DNA of 30,823 nucleotides from a virus, in the IMG/VR virus record IMGVR_UViG_3300025266_000029, positions 1 to 30,823 of that record. One strand, given 5' to 3'. Position 1 is the first letter of the stretch. Each line of letters begins with the position of its first letter. Below are positions 1 to 8,008 of the stretch, in pieces. The notes beneath the pieces were generated by a model. That model did not search any database. It was not told the DNA's origin and saw only the letters and a list, made by a program, of their open reading frames with translations. The translations under genes and the position numbers were made by a program.

Positions 1-246
1 AGAGGCAACTTCCTCTTCGCCCAAAGCAGCCTTCGTCCATGCCATAGCGTTTTCTTTAGTAACGTCAGCCCAAGGAATAAAGCCTTCAGCATCCACGTTA
101 GCTTCAAGACCAACAGTGCCATATCTACGGCCTCTATGGGTTACGCCATCAACCACTTCGTAATCAGAAGCTTCCCAGTGTGCAGTATTAATTGCACCTG
201 TTTCTACGTTAGCGTCTAACGCCAAAATGTTCCAACGTATAGCCAT
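1..246 (-). CDS. DUF7936-like tail-associated protein, partial (C-terminus beyond window)
   Basis: The open frame starts at the ATG at 246 and is still open at base 1, giving 82 residues and no stop. It begins MAIRWNILALDANVETG and contains HWEASDYEVVDG and a charged segment GRRYGTVGLEANVD. This resembles the small DUF7936 proteins found beside tail-fibre genes in many aquatic phages; the family call is from memory of that motif pattern. The start is well supported: AAGGTGGAG lies about 6 bases upstream, inside the last codons of the tail-fibre gene, and only one base separates the fibre stop from this ATG. The position directly after the fibre suggests an adsorption-apparatus or assembly role, but its biochemical function is unknown. 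Confidence 0.7.
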   Translation of the reverse strand, partial: MAIRWNILALDANVETGAINTAHWEASDYEVVDGVTHRGRRYGTVGLEANVDAEGFIPWADVTKENAMAWTKAALGEEEVAS

Positions 247-247
247 G

Positions 248-3200
248 TTATTTCTCCACCTTATCTAATCTTGATTCAAGTTCCGCTACTTTCTGAGTCA
301 GCTCTTTTACAGCTTCGATAAGAAGAGGAGTTAGTTTTTCGTACATCACTGTTTTGTAATCTTTACCTACCACAGAGTCAGTGACAATCTCAGGCAATAC
401 AGCTTCTACTTCTTGAGCAGAAACACCTACCTCTACGCCATTGTTGTCTACACCAAGAGATTGAGCAGTTTCGTTAGGAGTGTAGTAGTAACCGTTAAGC
501 TGGGCTACCTTGTCTAACGCGTTAGGGATGGTTCCCTTGAAGTCTTTAAGGCGTTCATCAGAGAAGTAAGCAGTAATGTTACCTGTAGCCACTATGTTAC
601 CGACAACATGAAGTGCCTGAGTCGGTGCGGTAATGCCTATGCCTAATCTTTTTGCACTAGTGAATCTTGCATACTCTCCACTTAATCCACCATCCATAGC
701 AATACTATGTCCACCACCAGTAGCGGAAGTAGCGGTTATTTGTGCTACACCGTTAAATGCCTTTAAGCCTACTAGTGAATCTGTTGAAAAGTTATTCCTT
801 ACATTGATGCCTTGATACCCAGTAAGGTTAGCTGTAGCGTATATTAAACCGCTAGCATCAAGCTCACATCCTACAGTGGTAGCGTTCTGAGCCGTTTTCC
901 CTACAAGGAAGTCACCTGTTGAAGTAATTCTAGCTCTTTCGCCAGTGTTGGTAGTAAAGGCCATTGAGTTGTTAGCGTTGAAGTAAGAAATCTTACCTAT
1001 ATCAAAATCACCAGAATCGCCAAACTGTATTGTTGCAGGGCTACTTGTTCCTGCCGTCAGTCTTAAAACTGCGTTAGTGTTGTTAACGCGAACAACATCG
1101 CTAAAGTTCATCTGGCCGCTTTTTGTTTGAGCGCCTGTATTTCTTATAACAGTGTTATCTAGAGATATATCATTTGCGTTAGCAGTAATACCATCACCGC
1201 CAATTACGTTGAGAGTTACAGCGCCAGAAGTACCACCACCAGTTAGACCTGAACCAGCAGTTACAGCAGTAATGTCACCACCACCAGCGTTAGCATCAAC
1301 ATAAGCTTTAGTTGCTACGTCCTGTGCAGCAGTAGGGTCGCCAGCGCCTGTAATCTTAGACGTTCCCATCGCTATTGCACCCGACATGGTTCCACCGGCT
1401 TTTGGCAAAGCGGCGTTAGCGGTAGTTGTAGTGCTGCTTAAAACGCCATCTCGTGTAGCAATATCTACGCCATCAAAGGTACTGTTGGTTGTGATAGCTC
1501 CGGTCATAGCACCACCAGACTTTGGAAGTGCCGCAGCAGCTAAAGTGCCTTGTGCAGCCGTAGCATAATCAGAAGAAGCAAAAGCTTTAACCTGTGAAAG
1601 GTTTGTAACTTCACTGTCCATTAGTGCGCCAGCGGCTGTTACGTTAGCTGTGTCTGTAACGTTTGCGGAGGCTTCAATGCCATCTAACTTTGTTTTTAAA
1701 GTTGTCGTGAAGTTCTTTTGCGTTAGACCGCCATCACCTACTGAGTAAGTAGTGTTAGCCCAAGGCACATTGACAAACATCTTCTCTGACGAAAGCTCTA
1801 CTGGGTAATTCTTGCCGTTCTCAGAGTAACCGATCTTAACGCCACCGCGAGTTGAAGAGGATGACAAAGGCAAAGTGTAGACAGTGTTTGTATCAGACCA
1901 AGGAACATTTACAACAGCCTGATTAGCAGAGTTAAGCTGTATTCCGTAAGTGCGACCTGTAGTAGTCGTTACTGCATTAGCCGCTACAGATTGATCTGTA
2001 TTGCTAAATAGTTCTACCCCGCCACGAACTGTATTCGTTGCAAGTGGCAGAGAATAATTATTGTAGCTGTTAGGGTTACTTGCTGGGTAATAGTAAGAGC
2101 CATGCTGACCATCCAAGAGATCAGCGTCTAATCCAGAGCCTGAGCCATCGTTATTAGACCGCCACGCAGTACCGCCGTTAAGGGTGCCTATGTTGGTTAG
2201 GTTGCGGCTAGAGTCTATTACTGTGGTGCCACTAATATCAAAGCCCACATTGGAGCGAACCTTACCTGCGAAATAGTTATCCACTGCGTCTGCAATATAT
2301 ACACCGTAGGGAGTCGTTGGGAGGGTGCCTGCGTAGTTTCCGTAAAACAAATAAGTATTGTTGGTTTGCGCCACGTTTGTGTTGTTGTCGTACTCAGCGC
2401 GGTAAACCATGCTAGAACCCAAAAGATCAGTAGAGCCATTTACTTCAATTTCAGAGTAAGTGCCGATTGCAGAGCCAACCACTGCACTGTCTGATGTAGT
2501 AGATGCCTTAAAATACCCGCCGTAAATGTTGTTAGAGTCAGAGCTGCTATTATCACTAACAGCTACCCCTTGAACGCCAGTTACATTATTAACTGCACCA
2601 GCACCGCCGTTGTCTTCTGCTCTAAAAGAGCCACCGTAAACAGAGGTTGTCTGACCTGTTGTAGGGGTTACAGTGGCATCTGCCGAGATACCATAAACAA
2701 GGTCTGAGTCTCCGGTAGAATCCACATCTATAAAAGCACCATAAACCCTATGCTCGTTGTTTATATCTCCCCCAGTCGTCATGGAGTTAATATCCACCCA
2801 AATCCCGCCCTGCTCACGATCACCAGTTGTAGCGGTCGTGCCAGATAGATTAGAATTGATCTCTTGAGCAAAATAAAAGTCGTTGTCGGGGTTGGTTTGA
2901 TCTGCGTTGATCCTTAGCGCCCCATTAGCGACATTGTCTGTATCAATGAGCAATGCGCCAGTCATAGCACCACCGGCTTTAGGCAGTGCATTAGTTGCTA
3001 GAGTTCCTTGCGCTGCTGTGGCGTAATAAGAGCCATGCTGACCATCCAAGAGATCAGCGTCTAATCCAGAGCCTGTGCCGTCGTTGCCGCTATCCCATAC
3101 GGTTCGCAAACTGCCCCAGCTAGTGCCTCTTCCTGATCTAAAATATAAGTTTTGATCTGTATCATCATTACTTGCGTTAGATGTTATCTGCCATGCTCTG

Positions 3201-4720
3201 TAACCATCACTCCAACCTTTAACAGTTATAACACTATCCCAAGTGTGCGTTGCTCCTGCTATGTCGTTAGTAAAGCTGAACGAAACTCTTGCGTCGCCAA
3301 AGTCGTTAGGCGTTACATCGCCACTATCTCGTGTATCTAATATTCTTGATTCGTATGCATGGTATCCATCAACAGTATCAGCATCTAAGCCTGAACCTGA
3401 GCCATCTACAGTCTTAATAGCTGTCAGTATTTCTGCGGCTGTTTGGTCGTTAGTGTAGCCATTAGGGTTACTTGCAGCGTAATACCCAGCAGTAGCATGG
3501 TTACCCCAGCCGTAAGCTGTGTCTAAGACAGAATCTCTTGCTGCAATATCAATACCATCAACAGTACCTGAGACTGCGATGTTTCCTGCAAAGGTTGCAC
3601 CCGTACTTGTCAGTCTTAAAGGCTCTACACTATTGTTTAACTCAAAGAATATTTCGCCGCCAGATGCTACGTTCTTGACTGCAAAGTTACCTGCGTTACT
3701 TGAGCTACTACCTCCATAAGCGATTATGTATGCTGCATCAGAATTACTACTATGTGAGCTAGTTCTCCATTGTTGCATAGTATGCTGTATTGAACTGGTT
3801 GAGCCAATAAGCAAAGGAATAGAAGCTCCAGCACTATCTGCTATAGTAAGCGCGCCAGTCAATGAACCGCCAGTCAAAGGCAACTTAGTTGCAATGCTGT
3901 TTGTTACGGTCGTTGAAAAGTTAGCGTCATCACCTAATGCAGATGCTAATTCGTTCAGCGTGTTAAGGGCGGCAGGAGATGAATCGACAAGGTTGCTAAT
4001 CTGTGTGCCAACGTAAGACTCAGTGGCGTAGCCAGAAGGTAGCGTATAAACCGTGTCGGTAAACACAGCGCCTGACGGGACGTTCGTTAAAACTTGAGAA
4101 TCATCTACTTTTCCATCTAACGCAGTTTGTAGCCCAGTGATAAAACTAATGGAGTGAGCTGATGGGTGTGTATAAACCGTGTTTGTATCTGTAAACACAG
4201 CACCCGATGGCACGTTCGTTAGAACTTGAGAATCATCTACCTTTCCATCTAGCGCAGTCTGTAGTCCAGTGATAAAACTAATGGAGTGAGCTGATGGGTG
4301 GGAATAATTATTTGCGTTAGTTGCAATACCATCCAGCTTGGAATGATCAGCGTCCGTAAAGTTGTTTTCCGAAAGCTCGCCATCTTGTACAGAGTAGGTA
4401 GTGTTGGTATCTGTATCAGCCTGATTCGCAACCTCATTTAAACCGGCAGCAGTTAATCGCAGTTCACACTTCGAAGCATTACTAAACGCGCGCGCGGACG
4501 TTCCGTCCTGAGCACGAACTACGGTCAGCGTATTACCTGACCGCGCAGTAAGCTTCACGATCTCCTTATTACCTACAAGGTCTTCAAAAGTTATGTATGT
4601 ATAGTCCGATCCATTTAGGGTCGGGAATACAGAACCGTCTTGGACAGTAATGCTCGTTACAGATGATGTTATGTTAGATGCCAACGCCGTTACGGCGTTG
4701 TTCGAAAAAACTACTGCCAT
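248..4720 (-). CDS. Long tail fibre / spike with C-terminal S74 self-cleaving chaperone
   Basis: This 1490-residue protein is probably the main receptor-binding fibre. The C-terminus, about residues 1386-1490, has FSDERLK, GVSAQEVEAVLPE, YEKLTPLLIEAVKEL and a final coiled coil. These are the marks of the peptidase S74 intramolecular chaperone, which trimerises, folds the fibre and then cuts itself off. Ser1387 in SDERLK is the expected cleavage nucleophile. The N-terminal 100 residues (VTALASNITSSVTSITVQDG onward) look like a virion-attachment module. The middle is built of repeats: two near-identical copies of THPSAHSISFITGLQTALDG, several SGLDADLLDGQHGSYY units, and several ALPKAGGAMTGA collar-type repeats. 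A GAGGT site lies 9 bases before the ATG. Base composition looks more AT-rich by eye than the packaging genes. It is followed by the DUF7936 gene, as is usual for fibre modules. Confidence 0.93.
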   Translation of the reverse strand: MAVVFSNNAVTALASNITSSVTSITVQDGSVFPTLNGSDYTYITFEDLVGNKEIVKLTARSGNTLTVVRAQDGTSARAFSNASKCELRLTAAGLNEVANQADTDTNTTYSVQDGELSENNFTDADHSKLDGIATNANNYSHPSAHSISFITGLQTALDGKVDDSQVLTNVPSGAVFTDTNTVYTHPSAHSISFITGLQTALDGKVDDSQVLTNVPSGAVFTDTVYTLPSGYATESYVGTQISNLVDSSPAALNTLNELASALGDDANFSTTVTNSIATKLPLTGGSLTGALTIADSAGASIPLLIGSTSSIQHTMQQWRTSSHSSNSDAAYIIAYGGSSSSNAGNFAVKNVASGGEIFFELNNSVEPLRLTSTGATFAGNIAVSGTVDGIDIAARDSVLDTAYGWGNHATAGYYAASNPNGYTNDQTAAEILTAIKTVDGSGSGLDADTVDGYHAYESRILDTRDSGDVTPNDFGDARVSFSFTNDIAGATHTWDSVITVKGWSDGYRAWQITSNASNDDTDQNLYFRSGRGTSWGSLRTVWDSGNDGTGSGLDADLLDGQHGSYYATAAQGTLATNALPKAGGAMTGALLIDTDNVANGALRINADQTNPDNDFYFAQEINSNLSGTTATTGDREQGGIWVDINSMTTGGDINNEHRVYGAFIDVDSTGDSDLVYGISADATVTPTTGQTTSVYGGSFRAEDNGGAGAVNNVTGVQGVAVSDNSSSDSNNIYGGYFKASTTSDSAVVGSAIGTYSEIEVNGSTDLLGSSMVYRAEYDNNTNVAQTNNTYLFYGNYAGTLPTTPYGVYIADAVDNYFAGKVRSNVGFDISGTTVIDSSRNLTNIGTLNGGTAWRSNNDGSGSGLDADLLDGQHGSYYYPASNPNSYNNYSLPLATNTVRGGVELFSNTDQSVAANAVTTTTGRTYGIQLNSANQAVVNVPWSDTNTVYTLPLSSSSTRGGVKIGYSENGKNYPVELSSEKMFVNVPWANTTYSVGDGGLTQKNFTTTLKTKLDGIEASANVTDTANVTAAGALMDSEVTNLSQVKAFASSDYATAAQGTLAAAALPKSGGAMTGAITTNSTFDGVDIATRDGVLSSTTTTANAALPKAGGTMSGAIAMGTSKITGAGDPTAAQDVATKAYVDANAGGGDITAVTAGSGLTGGGTSGAVTLNVIGGDGITANANDISLDNTVIRNTGAQTKSGQMNFSDVVRVNNTNAVLRLTAGTSSPATIQFGDSGDFDIGKISYFNANNSMAFTTNTGERARITSTGDFLVGKTAQNATTVGCELDASGLIYATANLTGYQGINVRNNFSTDSLVGLKAFNGVAQITATSATGGGHSIAMDGGLSGEYARFTSAKRLGIGITAPTQALHVVGNIVATGNITAYFSDERLKDFKGTIPNALDKVAQLNGYYYTPNETAQSLGVDNNGVEVGVSAQEVEAVLPEIVTDSVVGKDYKTVMYEKLTPLLIEAVKELTQKVAELESRLDKVEK
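2094..2152 (-). repeat. Dispersed direct repeat inside tail fibre (second copy at 3027-3085)
   Basis: The first 49 bases of this segment are identical to the stretch beginning at 3027, and similarity continues for about ten more. It encodes the SGLDADLLDGQHGSYY module. Near-identity at DNA level, not just protein level, points to recent duplication or recombination within the fibre gene. Confidence 0.8.
4044..4300 (-). repeat. Tandem duplication of about 125-131 bp inside tail fibre
   Basis: Copies lie at 4044-4168 and 4170-4300. They share long identical blocks such as GATAAAACTAATGGAGTGAG and differ by scattered, mostly third-position changes plus a 9-base in-frame insertion in the second copy. 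They encode the repeated module containing THPSAHSISFITGLQTALDG. This is an in-frame module duplication near the shaft's N-terminal end. Confidence 0.9.
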
Positions 4721-4747
4721 GCTTAATACCTCAAAGTGCCAATCAGA

Positions 4748-5173
4748 TTAACTAACGGTCACACTCCAGGTAATCGTCATCGAGTCTGACGACCCTTTAT
4801 TCACCACCGCGAATACCGTACGGCACAACATGGTGCCGCTAGAGTTGGCGTTAAACAAGCCGGCCTCTGTAAGCGCACCAGTGCCCTCGCCAGCGCCAAA
4901 CGTAGCGATGTAAGTAACAGTGGCGTTTGACACTCCGGTCGACGTCAGTGAATTACGGTCAACTTCCGAGCCAAGTGCCGCATTACCAGCAGCTGCCGCA
5001 GTGGAACCTGTACCGATCGCCATATGCGACATAGCAGAGGTAGACGCGTCTTTCATTCGACTAGCAACGTATTCTTTACCGTCGGTAACCACCAGGTTAG
5101 GTACTTCCTGCACAACAGTTTCGTTAATGGCAATAGTCAGGTGTCCGGTAATTTTAAAATCATCATGTAGCAT
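4748..5173 (-). CDS. Small virion / tail-fibre-associated protein
   Basis: This 141-residue protein has no firm family name that I can give. It has an N-terminal beta-rich part (GHLTIAINETVVQEVPNLVV), a segment MAIGTGSTAAAAGNAALGSE, and a C-terminus of alternating hydrophobic residues (AVVNKGSSDSMTITWSVTVS). I recognise this layout from small structural or tail-fibre accessory proteins in other phages, where the AIGTG motif and terminal beta strand recur. The start is supported by TAGGAG 8 bases before the ATG. It lies between the 38-aa-repeat protein and the long fibre, with about 10 bases on the upstream side, so it is probably part of the adsorption apparatus. Exact role unknown. Confidence 0.65.
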   Translation of the reverse strand: MLHDDFKITGHLTIAINETVVQEVPNLVVTDGKEYVASRMKDASTSAMSHMAIGTGSTAAAAGNAALGSEVDRNSLTSTGVSNATVTYIATFGAGEGTGALTEAGLFNANSSGTMLCRTVFAVVNKGSSDSMTITWSVTVS

Positions 5174-5183
5174 TGGATTTCTC

Positions 5184-6569
5184 CTAGTTATTTAGCGGTG
5201 AACTATTTAGCGCACCGGCATTTAATACAGACGACGCCAGAGACGCCGTAGTAATTTCTATTGATTCAGTTAGTGACGCAGTGTCGGCGAGCCCTTTGCT
5301 AAAGGCGGCGACGGATTGTTCGGCGAAGCTAACTGCGTCAGAGAACGTTCGGGTAAAAGCAACATCCTTTTGGAATATATCTGATACCGATGCGGGGTCA
5401 GATAGCACTTTGCTAATTGAAGACGAGCTGCTCTCAGATAGTGAGGTGGTATCGGAAAACGGACGGCTAAATGTAGTAACCTTATGAAAGATATCGCCTA
5501 CGCTAAATGCATCCGATGCAGGTCGCCCTGTAGCTAACGCGGCCAGATCTGAGAATGCCGCCGTATCTTGAAGGGTTTTCTCTGTACCGAAGGTTTGCGT
5601 ATCAGTGAAACCAAACACGTTGTTCTTTACTGCAGAAGCCGACCTACGAATCGCATCGACATCAGTAAAATCATCCAATACAAACGCGTCGCTAAACGAG
5701 CGCTGAAAACTTACAGTTCGACTTAGCTCTTCTGATAACGCAGCTGTGTCTGCCACACCCTTATCTACGAGTAGCGACTCAGTGTCCGCGGTCCCGAAAG
5801 ATTCTATGAACCCCCTATCGTAGGAAACAGTGCGTGCAAATAAATCTGCTACAGACGCTCCGTCTTGTAGAGCTTTGCTTACTGAAGTTGCAGTTACCTC
5901 TGAAATACCCGCAGTTTCTGTAAAGCCTCGGATAAACGATACAGTTCTGTTGAACTGCTCAGAAAGGCTAGTGCCGTCTGAAAGCAGAGAAGTAAGAGAA
6001 AACGCTGTAGCTTCAGCAATCGCAAAAGAGTCAGCTAACCCTTTCCCAAGATTCCGCTGAGCAGCGTCGTATGCACCAATAGAATCTGATTTTTTTAGGC
6101 CAAGGCCGAGTGCATGGGTGTCGCTATAAGATAGGGTGTCCGAAAAAGCACGCTGTATTTCAAGCAATATATGAGTAAAATCACCAATGCCCATCTCGTC
6201 CCCAATCCCTTTACCCAGGCGGAAATTTTCAACCTGATCGCTCGCCCCCAGCACTTCATTGGGGGCTTTACCCGTGTTGACTGACACTAAGTCAGAAACA
6301 CTAAACTCTTCCAGCCGAAAGTATTTATTAAGAGAGTATGGATCTAACGCTACATCTATAGCGGTTAGGGTTCGGTACTGGGTCTGAGTAGTAAGTTTTG
6401 CATAGTCCGCAAAAGCATTTAAGATCTGCGCAGATGCGGAGGCAGAATAAGAGGTACGGGTGATTACGGCTTGGGTCTTTTCGAGTTTCGCGTCGACGAC
6501 CGAAATTTTTGCGCTGCTAGCTAGAGCGCGTATTCGTTGGGGACTATCGACGACTACTCGGTAGCTCAT
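5184..6569 (-). CDS. Repeat-containing putative tail / appendage protein
   Basis: The protein has 461 residues. From roughly residue 200 onward it is made of degenerate 38-residue repeats. Each repeat opens with a motif like SFxRxFxDxxxxSE and carries a second half like KxLxDxASVxDxFxxxV. Clear openings are SFIRGF, SYDRGF, SFQRSF, TFSRPF and AFTRTF, and adjacent ones are 38 residues apart. The N-terminal 150 residues are different (VVVDSPQRIRALASSAKISV) and may anchor it to the virion. Composition is Ser, Ala, Asp and Thr-rich with almost no Cys or Trp, typical of extended phage appendage proteins. Its ATG overlaps the preceding gene's stop by one base (TAATG) without a strong ribosome site, so it is probably translationally coupled. 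I do not recognise a named family. Confidence 0.7.
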   Translation of the reverse strand: MSYRVVVDSPQRIRALASSAKISVVDAKLEKTQAVITRTSYSASASAQILNAFADYAKLTTQTQYRTLTAIDVALDPYSLNKYFRLEEFSVSDLVSVNTGKAPNEVLGASDQVENFRLGKGIGDEMGIGDFTHILLEIQRAFSDTLSYSDTHALGLGLKKSDSIGAYDAAQRNLGKGLADSFAIAEATAFSLTSLLSDGTSLSEQFNRTVSFIRGFTETAGISEVTATSVSKALQDGASVADLFARTVSYDRGFIESFGTADTESLLVDKGVADTAALSEELSRTVSFQRSFSDAFVLDDFTDVDAIRRSASAVKNNVFGFTDTQTFGTEKTLQDTAAFSDLAALATGRPASDAFSVGDIFHKVTTFSRPFSDTTSLSESSSSSISKVLSDPASVSDIFQKDVAFTRTFSDAVSFAEQSVAAFSKGLADTASLTESIEITTASLASSVLNAGALNSSPLNN

Positions 6570-6943
6570 TAATCAAAGTCACTTCTGACTTTGAATTTAA
6601 TTAAGTCGTTAACAGTCTGCTTCCCGCCGTTAGAGAAAGTCAGCTCGAGCTCGCCTTCAAATGTGCCAGCGGTGTCTAGGGTTCCTTCGGGGAAGTCGGT
6701 AGCGACTTTACCCCCTGCACCGTCTGTGACCGTGCAAGTTAGCGTGGACTTAACCGCGGTACTGCCCAACTCTCGCAGGCGCAGTTTAACAGTCGACCCC
6801 GTTACGTCGATCGGTGCCCAGGTAGTGCTGTCGTTCTCGTCTAGGTTTCTACCTGCCGCAGCCGTGTTACTGTCCTTTAAAGAAAAGGTCAGCTCTGGAA
6901 GAGTATCGCCAGTTACAAGATTTAAAGTGTCAGAATAAGCCAT
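6569..6943 (-). CDS. BppU N-terminal-like baseplate / tail protein
   Basis: This 124-residue protein matches the pattern of the BppU N-terminal domain: GDTLPELTFSLKDSN, then PIDVTGSTVKLRLRE, then a beta-sandwich ending GTFEGELELTFSNGGKQTV and IKFKVRSDFD. BppU_N domains anchor host-binding appendages to phage tails, known best from lactococcal baseplates but widespread. The length equals a single domain, so here it may be an adaptor for the repeat protein encoded directly after it. The ATG has CAGGTAC about 8 bases upstream. It is the first gene after a non-coding gap holding an operator-like dyad and a consensus TATAAT, so it may begin a transcription unit containing the tail appendage genes. 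Confidence 0.72.
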   Translation of the reverse strand: MAYSDTLNLVTGDTLPELTFSLKDSNTAAAGRNLDENDSTTWAPIDVTGSTVKLRLRELGSTAVKSTLTCTVTDGAGGKVATDFPEGTLDTAGTFEGELELTFSNGGKQTVNDLIKFKVRSDFD

Positions 6944-6969
6944 AATATGTACCTGTATATCGGTTAATT

Positions 6970-6988
6970 ATATTAGTTCAACTAATAT
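6970..6988 (-). promoter_or_regulatory. Operator-like dyad ahead of the tail-appendage genes, overlapping a -10 box
   Basis: Arms ATATTAG and CTAATAT are separated by five bases. The dyad extends outward to ten matched base pairs around one central base. On the minus strand the end of the dyad runs into TATAAT, an exact -10 consensus, but I see no good -35 at the right distance. It belongs to the seven-member family described in the findings. It lies 26 bases before the BppU-like gene start, with a normal ribosome site in between. Confidence 0.65.
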
Positions 6989-6999
6989 AAAGCCAGTAG

Positions 7000-7344
7000 T
7001 TAATAGCACCAAAGAACAGGTGTCGTCTTTCTAATGTCGATATGGACGAAGGTCTTCGCCACACCCACTGACATGCCCATAGCAAGAGCATGATTTACAA
7101 CAGCTCTTCGTTGAGCGCCACCCCGCACAGCTATGTCCGCGGCAATACCACTTGCGTGTGTACCTGGCGTAGACTTAGCTTTTTCGATGCTGTGGCCACG
7201 CGGGCACCGGTAGCCACTAGTCACAATAAACGGGAATCCACAAGCGGCCCTAAGTTGGTCTAAAGCCTTTATAAACTGGTGGTCCATCTCGTTATTGCCA
7301 GTCTCTTGGCAATCAAAGTCTTCTATCTTGAAGTACTTAAACAT
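7000..7344 (-). CDS. Endolysin, peptidase M15 (D-Ala-D-Ala / L-Ala-D-Glu type)
   Basis: This 114-residue zinc peptidase cuts peptide bridges in peptidoglycan and is the probable endolysin. It carries the M15_3 signature: VTSGYRCP (residues 41-48), GTHASGIAADI with His63 and Asp70, and FVHIDIR with His101, giving the His-Asp-His zinc set and a nearby acidic Asp103. There is no signal peptide, so export would depend on the holin gene upstream. I chose the ATG at 7344 over a TTG at 7350 because AGGGA sits at a normal distance from the ATG but almost touches the TTG. It overlaps or abuts the preceding lysis gene and is the last gene before the operator at 6970, closing the lysis cassette. Confidence 0.88.
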   Translation of the reverse strand: MFKYFKIEDFDCQETGNNEMDHQFIKALDQLRAACGFPFIVTSGYRCPRGHSIEKAKSTPGTHASGIAADIAVRGGAQRRAVVNHALAMGMSVGVAKTFVHIDIRKTTPVLWCY

Positions 7345-7346
7345 TT

Positions 7347-7628
7347 TCAATCCCTAAACATGTAAACAATAAAGCCTATAAACGCGGCCCATATAGAGGT
7401 CACTAACCCTTGGCCGACTTTAGCAACCTGTGAGTTCGAGGCGACTGCTTCGGTTAGATCATCTACCTTCCTTTCGCTCTCATCGAGGCGAAATTCATGG
7501 CGCTTTATACGCGCATCCGCACCGACTAACTTCTCCTCCACTCGCGCCACGCTTGCGAGAATGTCAGTAAGTTTGTCGATCTTCGTTTCGATCCTATCAA
7601 AACGACGGCTAGACTCTTGGTCGTTCAC
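7347..7628 (-). CDS. Coiled-coil membrane protein of the lysis cassette (XhlA-like)
   Basis: This 93-residue protein has a long heptad-patterned coiled coil (about residues 8-62, RRFDRIETKIDKLTDILASV onward) and one C-terminal membrane segment (residues 74-90, GLVTSIWAAFIGFIVYM) ending in FRD. The layout matches haemolysin XhlA-like and small holin-accessory proteins. It lies between the holin and the endolysin. The start is GTG at 7628, overlapping the holin stop as GTGA with GGGGTAAG upstream; no nearby ATG is better placed. Possible roles are second holin, antiholin or membrane anchor. I see no separate spanin pair, and this could conceivably serve a related envelope-disrupting role, but that is speculation. 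Confidence 0.7.
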   Translation of the reverse strand: MNDQESSRRFDRIETKIDKLTDILASVARVEEKLVGADARIKRHEFRLDESERKVDDLTEAVASNSQVAKVGQGLVTSIWAAFIGFIVYMFRD

Positions 7629-8008
7629 GACTTACCCCGCATCTTCATTATCTTGTCCGCGCCTTTCACGCCGAAGGACGCCGTCACCGCCACGTACAGC
7701 AAGTACGAAAGCCAGTCAGGAAGAAGCTCAAGAGTTGCGAGGCCGAATTGGACACGCTCTATAATCTCTACGTCGCCCGTCATCGCGCCATACATAATCG
7801 CAACCACAGGTGATGTGAGCAGAATTACCAGATACTCATCTTTCCACGAATTCGCCGAGGCGTCGGCCATCTTGCCTTCCCAGTCAGCATCGTTATTTAT
7901 CGCTGTGATCTTACGCTGGTGGATAGCCTGCTTTTCTTCGGCTTTGTTGCCTAAGTAAGCCTTACCTAACTCGGCAACGGGACCGAGTAACGCTGTGAAA
8001 ATACTCAT
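7625..8008 (-). CDS. Holin-like protein (3TM GTA-holin type)
   Basis: The protein has 127 residues. A cytoplasmic basic N-terminal half (NKAEEKQAIHQRKITAINND) is followed by membrane segments at about residues 59-76 (YLVILLTSPVVAIMYG) and 98-114 (DWLSYLLYVAVTASFG), then a basic tail (KMRGKS). The arrangement, with SWKDEY before the first segment and SFGVKGADKI after the last, fits the Holin_3TMs/GTA holin family. A holin permeabilises the inner membrane so the endolysin can reach the wall. Its ATG overlaps the stop of the giant virion gene (ATGA). The next two genes are the XhlA-like protein and the M15 endolysin, which supports the lysis assignment. Confidence 0.82.
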   Translation of the reverse strand: MSIFTALLGPVAELGKAYLGNKAEEKQAIHQRKITAINNDADWEGKMADASANSWKDEYLVILLTSPVVAIMYGAMTGDVEIIERVQFGLATLELLPDWLSYLLYVAVTASFGVKGADKIMKMRGKS

